64,000 nucleotides of DNA, taken from positions 62,001-126,000 of the forward strand of contig JAFUGK010000014.1 of assembly GCA_017469445.1 (NCBI GenBank), read 5' to 3'. The notes under the pieces were generated by a model. The model saw only the letters and a program-made list of their open reading frames with translations, did not search any database and was not told the DNA's origin. Both the position numbers and the translations under genes were made by a program. Below, piece after piece: positions 60,896-64,000 of this stretch (the stretch's first letter is position 1; every line of letters starts with the position of its first letter). This DNA comes from Clostridia bacterium (lineage in GTDB: Bacteria; Bacillota; Clostridia; TANB77; CAG-508).

Positions 60896-61924
60896 TTACT
60901 TTTTTAATTTTCTTAATTTATTTGCTAAGTTAAATAATGCATTTGTTACTGGTTTGAATATTATGTATAATTCATCTATATATTCTTTAAATTCTGGATT
61001 AAATCCTTTTTTAAATCTATATACTCCATATCCATGTGCATTTTCATCAACATATCCTGACACTCCACCAAAATTATAATATTCACAACCTCTTTGCATT
61101 GCATATTTAATCATTTCCCATTGTAGTAAATAATTTGGCATTACATTGCTGTGTTCTCTTAAAGATCCGCCGTATAAATACCAAGCTTTATTACCATATA
61201 TTATTTCAAAAGTAGATGCAACTCTTTTATTGTTATATACTGCAAAATATAGCTTAACATGGTCTTTTTCTTTCATTACTTCATATATTTTTTTATAATA
61301 CGCTGCATTTCTAATAGAAAAATCGTCTCTTTGGCTTGTTGTAGTTAATATAGAGAAGAATTCTTCAATATCATCTTCTGTTCCTTCTTCTACAATAACA
61401 CCTTTTTTCATAGCTAAACGAATATTATATCTTGTTTTTTGCGAAAAACCACTTAGAAGTTCGTCTTCAGTTTTGTCTTTAATATTTAATTCTGTTTCAT
61501 ATTTAGGTTGTATTACTTTAGTAATATCATGATTAATATTTTTCTTTAATTTAACTCCGTTTTCAATAACAATACTTTTAAATTCTTCATTGCTCATTAA
61601 TACATCTGGATCCCATCTAAATATAAAAGCTTTTTCTTCTTTAGCGACATCTCGTACTTGCTCTATTAATTTCCCCAAAATTTTTTTATTTGTTATATCA
61701 CATATCGGACCTCTAGGTGCATATATAATACATTTATTTATAATTGGAATTTTTCTAATAAGTAAGCTTAAACTTCCTTCTATTTCTCCACTTGTATTTT
61801 TTACTGTAACAACTCTACTTTTCCAACCCGATTTAACTTTTGCCCATTCTGGCGATTGTAAAAAGTGACATCTTGGATTTTTTTCTAAAAATTCGTAATA
61901 TTGTTCTAATTCAATATTTTCCAT
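60896..61924 (-). CDS. FemABX peptidoglycan bridge aminoacyltransferase
   Basis: 342 aa. Two GNAT-like domains; landmarks HFLQSPEWAKVKSGWKSRVV (core SPEWAKVKSGW), IYAPRGPICD, SGFSQKTRYNIRLAMKKGV, and YGGSLREHSNVMPNYLLQWEMI, YNFGGVSG. Adds amino acids from aminoacyl-tRNA to the lipid II stem peptide. Lies between the flippase and PopT genes. Confidence 0.93.
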   Translation of the reverse strand: MENIELEQYYEFLEKNPRCHFLQSPEWAKVKSGWKSRVVTVKNTSGEIEGSLSLLIRKIPIINKCIIYAPRGPICDITNKKILGKLIEQVRDVAKEEKAFIFRWDPDVLMSNEEFKSIVIENGVKLKKNINHDITKVIQPKYETELNIKDKTEDELLSGFSQKTRYNIRLAMKKGVIVEEGTEDDIEEFFSILTTTSQRDDFSIRNAAYYKKIYEVMKEKDHVKLYFAVYNNKRVASTFEIIYGNKAWYLYGGSLREHSNVMPNYLLQWEMIKYAMQRGCEYYNFGGVSGYVDENAHGYGVYRFKKGFNPEFKEYIDELYIIFKPVTNALFNLANKLRKLKK

Positions 61925-61933
61925 TTAAATCTC

Positions 61934-62818
61934 CTATTTCTTTTCAATTATACTTTTTAATTTTTCCAGTCCAAATATTATAGCTCCACCTATTATGAAA
62001 AATATTATACTAAATGTGCTAGTAGTCATCGGATCTTTAGGAACATCTAATGTTGTTGGTCCCATAATAATAGCATATAATGAGCCAATCATTAACCCTA
62101 TAATTAAATATATAGTTTGTGGTCTAAATTTTTCTAATGCTTTTTTTATTAGTTTTATAATCAATAAAATTCCTGTAATTAATCCAAGTCCAAAGATAAC
62201 TAAAACTGGTAAATATGATAAATTCAAATGTAATAATTCTTTTATTGCATTTATAACTGGTATATATAGTCCAAATATTAAAAGTAATGTTGACCCAGAT
62301 ATACCTGGTAATACCATTGCGGATATTGCTATCATAGCTGATATAAATACATAAATGCATAAACCTAAATTTAAACTACTGATATCTACATTTGCACCTT
62401 CGCCTGATACTGGATTAAAATACGTTATTGCAGCAACTATTGCAATTCCTATTATTGTAAAAATAATAAAAACATATTTTCCTTTTATACTTTCTTTTTC
62501 TTCTTTAATAATTACTGGTATAGCAAATATAATAAATCCAAGGAATAGTGAACTTACTGCATATATATGGCTTTCAAATACATTTGAAAGAAGTAGTACA
62601 GCAAGAATCATCCCAATTACCCAACCAGATAAAAGTTTTGCTAAAAATTTTATTGCATCTATTCTTTCTTCTTTATTTCCTGATATTAAATTATTTAGCG
62701 AATTTATAAATTTATCATAAAATCCAAGTATAAAAGCTACTGTACCCCCAGATACACCAGGTACGCTATCTGCTAAAGCCATACAAAAGCCTCTAAAAGC
62801 ATCTATTAAATATTTCAT
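61934..62818 (-). CDS. DUF368 undecaprenyl phosphate translocase (PopT-type)
   Basis: 294 aa, about eight transmembrane helices. The DUF368 motif MALADSVPGVSGGTVAFILG at the N-terminus repeats in part at VLPGISGSTLLLIFGLY. Members recycle undecaprenyl phosphate across the membrane. Start ATG 62818 follows AGGAGGAA; the longer frame to 62878 lacks a site. First gene of the PopT-FemABX-flippase unit. Confidence 0.92.
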   Translation of the reverse strand: MKYLIDAFRGFCMALADSVPGVSGGTVAFILGFYDKFINSLNNLISGNKEERIDAIKFLAKLLSGWVIGMILAVLLLSNVFESHIYAVSSLFLGFIIFAIPVIIKEEKESIKGKYVFIIFTIIGIAIVAAITYFNPVSGEGANVDISSLNLGLCIYVFISAMIAISAMVLPGISGSTLLLIFGLYIPVINAIKELLHLNLSYLPVLVIFGLGLITGILLIIKLIKKALEKFRPQTIYLIIGLMIGSLYAIIMGPTTLDVPKDPMTTSTFSIIFFIIGGAIIFGLEKLKSIIEKK

Positions 62819-62885
62819 ATTATTCCTCCTATTTTTTCTTTTTGTAATTATACTATAAAATAAATTATTTGTATACAATAAAAAT

Positions 62886-62938
62886 TAAAGATGTGTCCCT
62901 ATTGAGGAATTTTTCCTCATTTGGAAACGTCCCCATTA
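62886..62938. repeat. Palindromic element with TGAGGAA arms and flanking GTCCC
   Basis: TGAGGAA (62903-62909) pairs with TTCCTCA (62913-62919), flanked by GTGTCCC and CGTCCCC. It separates the dGTPase and popT genes and resembles other GGGACG-containing palindromes in the window. Confidence 0.5.
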
Positions 62939-64000
62939 AAATCCTATTATTTTATTAAACATTTTTATTGCATAATTATCTGTCATTCCTGATATATAGT
63001 ATATTATTGCTCTATAATAATCTTTTTCATTTTCCATATTAAATAAAATATCATTTTTATTATTAATTTTTCTTTCTAAGTTCCAATAATCATTTAAAAA
63101 GTTTTCAAAATCCTTCATAAGTTCTGGATACAATTCTTCTGCTTTTTCCCTATTCTTATAACTATCTTTTAATGCATTATATAAACCGGTTAAAACGAAC
63201 CTAATATATTCCATTGAACTCATTTTTTTATCTGTTAGATAAATATTTTTATAGTTAAATTTTTTTATATCATTTATTAATTTAAATGTTTCTGGTGAAA
63301 AGCATAAGCCCTGTTCTGGATTTGAGTTTTCACACAAATCGTATATCATATGATTTGTTAAAACTGTATTGTTTATTATTTTACCATTAAATTTTAATAT
63401 ATCGTATAGTTCTGTTAAATGTCCATCTAACACTCCTAATGTAATAGCATCTGCAATGTCTCTTCCTAAATACGATATTTTATCTGCTATTTTAACAACA
63501 CATCCTTCCCAAGTATATGGAGAATATTGATTTGGAGTTTTATATTCTTTTAAATCTATTACTTCTTCTCTAGGTTTTAGCATATTTTCATCTATTTCTC
63601 CGCAGTGTGATATTATACCATCTCTAACTGCATATGTTAAATTTAAGTTTTGCTTATTCCCTTCTGGGTCCTCTAATAATTCTATTTTGTCTACCATATC
63701 TAACCCATTTTTTTCATGCCAAAATCTTTCACCTATATCATTCATAGATATTTCAGATAATATTCTTTCACCCATATGACCAAAAGGACTATGTCCAATA
63801 TCATGTGCGGTTGCGATTGCTTTAGTTAACTCTGTATTTAATCCTAAATATTTAGCAATTGTATAGCTTATAGACTCTACTAAAACAACATGTTCTATTC
63901 TAGTGCAAATATGGTCATTTTCTGGCATAAAAAATACTTGTGTTTTATGTTTTAATCTTCTATATGCTGTACTATGTATTATTCTAGTATAATCTCTTTC
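62936..64000 (-). CDS. dgt: dGTPase (HD-domain triphosphohydrolase), 5' end cut by the window
   Basis: Hydrolyses dGTP to deoxyguanosine and triphosphate. The frame stays open to the window edge; upstream of the internal ATG 63928 it still reads RDYTRIIHSTAYRRLKHKTQ, the family N-terminus, so the true start lies beyond 64000. HD motif residues: His in CTRIEHVV, then TAHDIGHSPFGHMGE, and CVVKIADKISYLGRDIADA. At least 354 residues are present and the C-terminus is complete. Confidence 0.94.
   Translation of the reverse strand, partial: ERDYTRIIHSTAYRRLKHKTQVFFMPENDHICTRIEHVVLVESISYTIAKYLGLNTELTKAIATAHDIGHSPFGHMGERILSEISMNDIGERFWHEKNGLDMVDKIELLEDPEGNKQNLNLTYAVRDGIISHCGEIDENMLKPREEVIDLKEYKTPNQYSPYTWEGCVVKIADKISYLGRDIADAITLGVLDGHLTELYDILKFNGKIINNTVLTNHMIYDLCENSNPEQGLCFSPETFKLINDIKKFNYKNIYLTDKKMSSMEYIRFVLTGLYNALKDSYKNREKAEELYPELMKDFENFLNDYWNLERKINNKNDILFNMENEKDYYRAIIYYISGMTDNYAIKMFNKIIGF

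Noticed and set aside
62936..63928. Complete dGTPase starting at ATG 63928
   Set aside because: The frame is open to the window edge and encodes the conserved N-terminal RRLKHKTQ segment upstream of that ATG.

Overview
The window is strongly AT-rich bacterial DNA with purine-rich coding strands, AGGAGG-type ribosome binding sites and TTGACA/TATAAT promoters. Its gene content is that of an endospore-forming Firmicute of the class Clostridia, most likely an uncultured gut lineage: sigH, a gerW/ytfJ homologue, dipicolinate synthase subunit B, yabP-yabQ-divIC, spoIIM, remA, rnpB and recA-recX. No rRNA is present, so the taxonomy rests on gene content only.

Layout. 0-5 kb: a peptide-binding protein, then recA-recX-scpA and the ytfI (DUF2953)-gerW pair; both members of the pair are interrupted by a +1 frameshift, each exactly at an in-frame CGG codon. 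5-9.8 kb: a large unrecognised coiled-coil protein with deoB, then sigH. 9.8-16 kb: a tRNA-Thr with an odd acceptor stem, an inverted-repeat element touching its 3' end, a four-helix-bundle gene, a radical SAM/SPASM enzyme, hemolysin III, an Abi_2 protein, a rhomboid and a Rieske FAD oxidoreductase. 16-26 kb: dtd, an SDR, a GT2 glycosyltransferase without a canonical start codon, der, plsY-gpsA, rnpB, an rluA-type gene, dpaB, a YneA-like LysM gene with LexA-box-like sites, and xerC. 26-38.9 kb: an accessory stretch with a foreign-looking AAA-CYTH cassette, AIM24 plus a 1182-residue SF2 helicase and partner, small unknown genes, and an 875-bp non-coding stretch. 39-64 kb, all on the minus strand: rho, divIC-yabQ-yabP, mutS-miaB, an Rpn nuclease with a structured leader, a pilin-like BspA surface protein, xerD, spoIIM, endoQ, the yicC-remA-rpoZ-gmk block, rsmE and U32 peptidase, a second foreign-looking gene, an envelope cluster (murJ-type flippase, FemABX, DUF368/PopT), and a dGTPase cut by the window edge.

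Genes left of about 36.1 kb run mostly rightward and all genes right of 36.9 kb run leftward, so the two blocks converge on the non-coding stretch.

The observations most worth checking are: the paired +1 frameshifts at CGG, together with the apparent absence of CGG from the conserved genes; the AIM24-helicase-partner operon; a nested-stem non-coding element ahead of the Rpn gene; two compositionally foreign single-gene cassettes with near-identical promoters; and a tRNA-Thr with tandem U-U mismatches. All composition and codon statements are by eye and were not computed.
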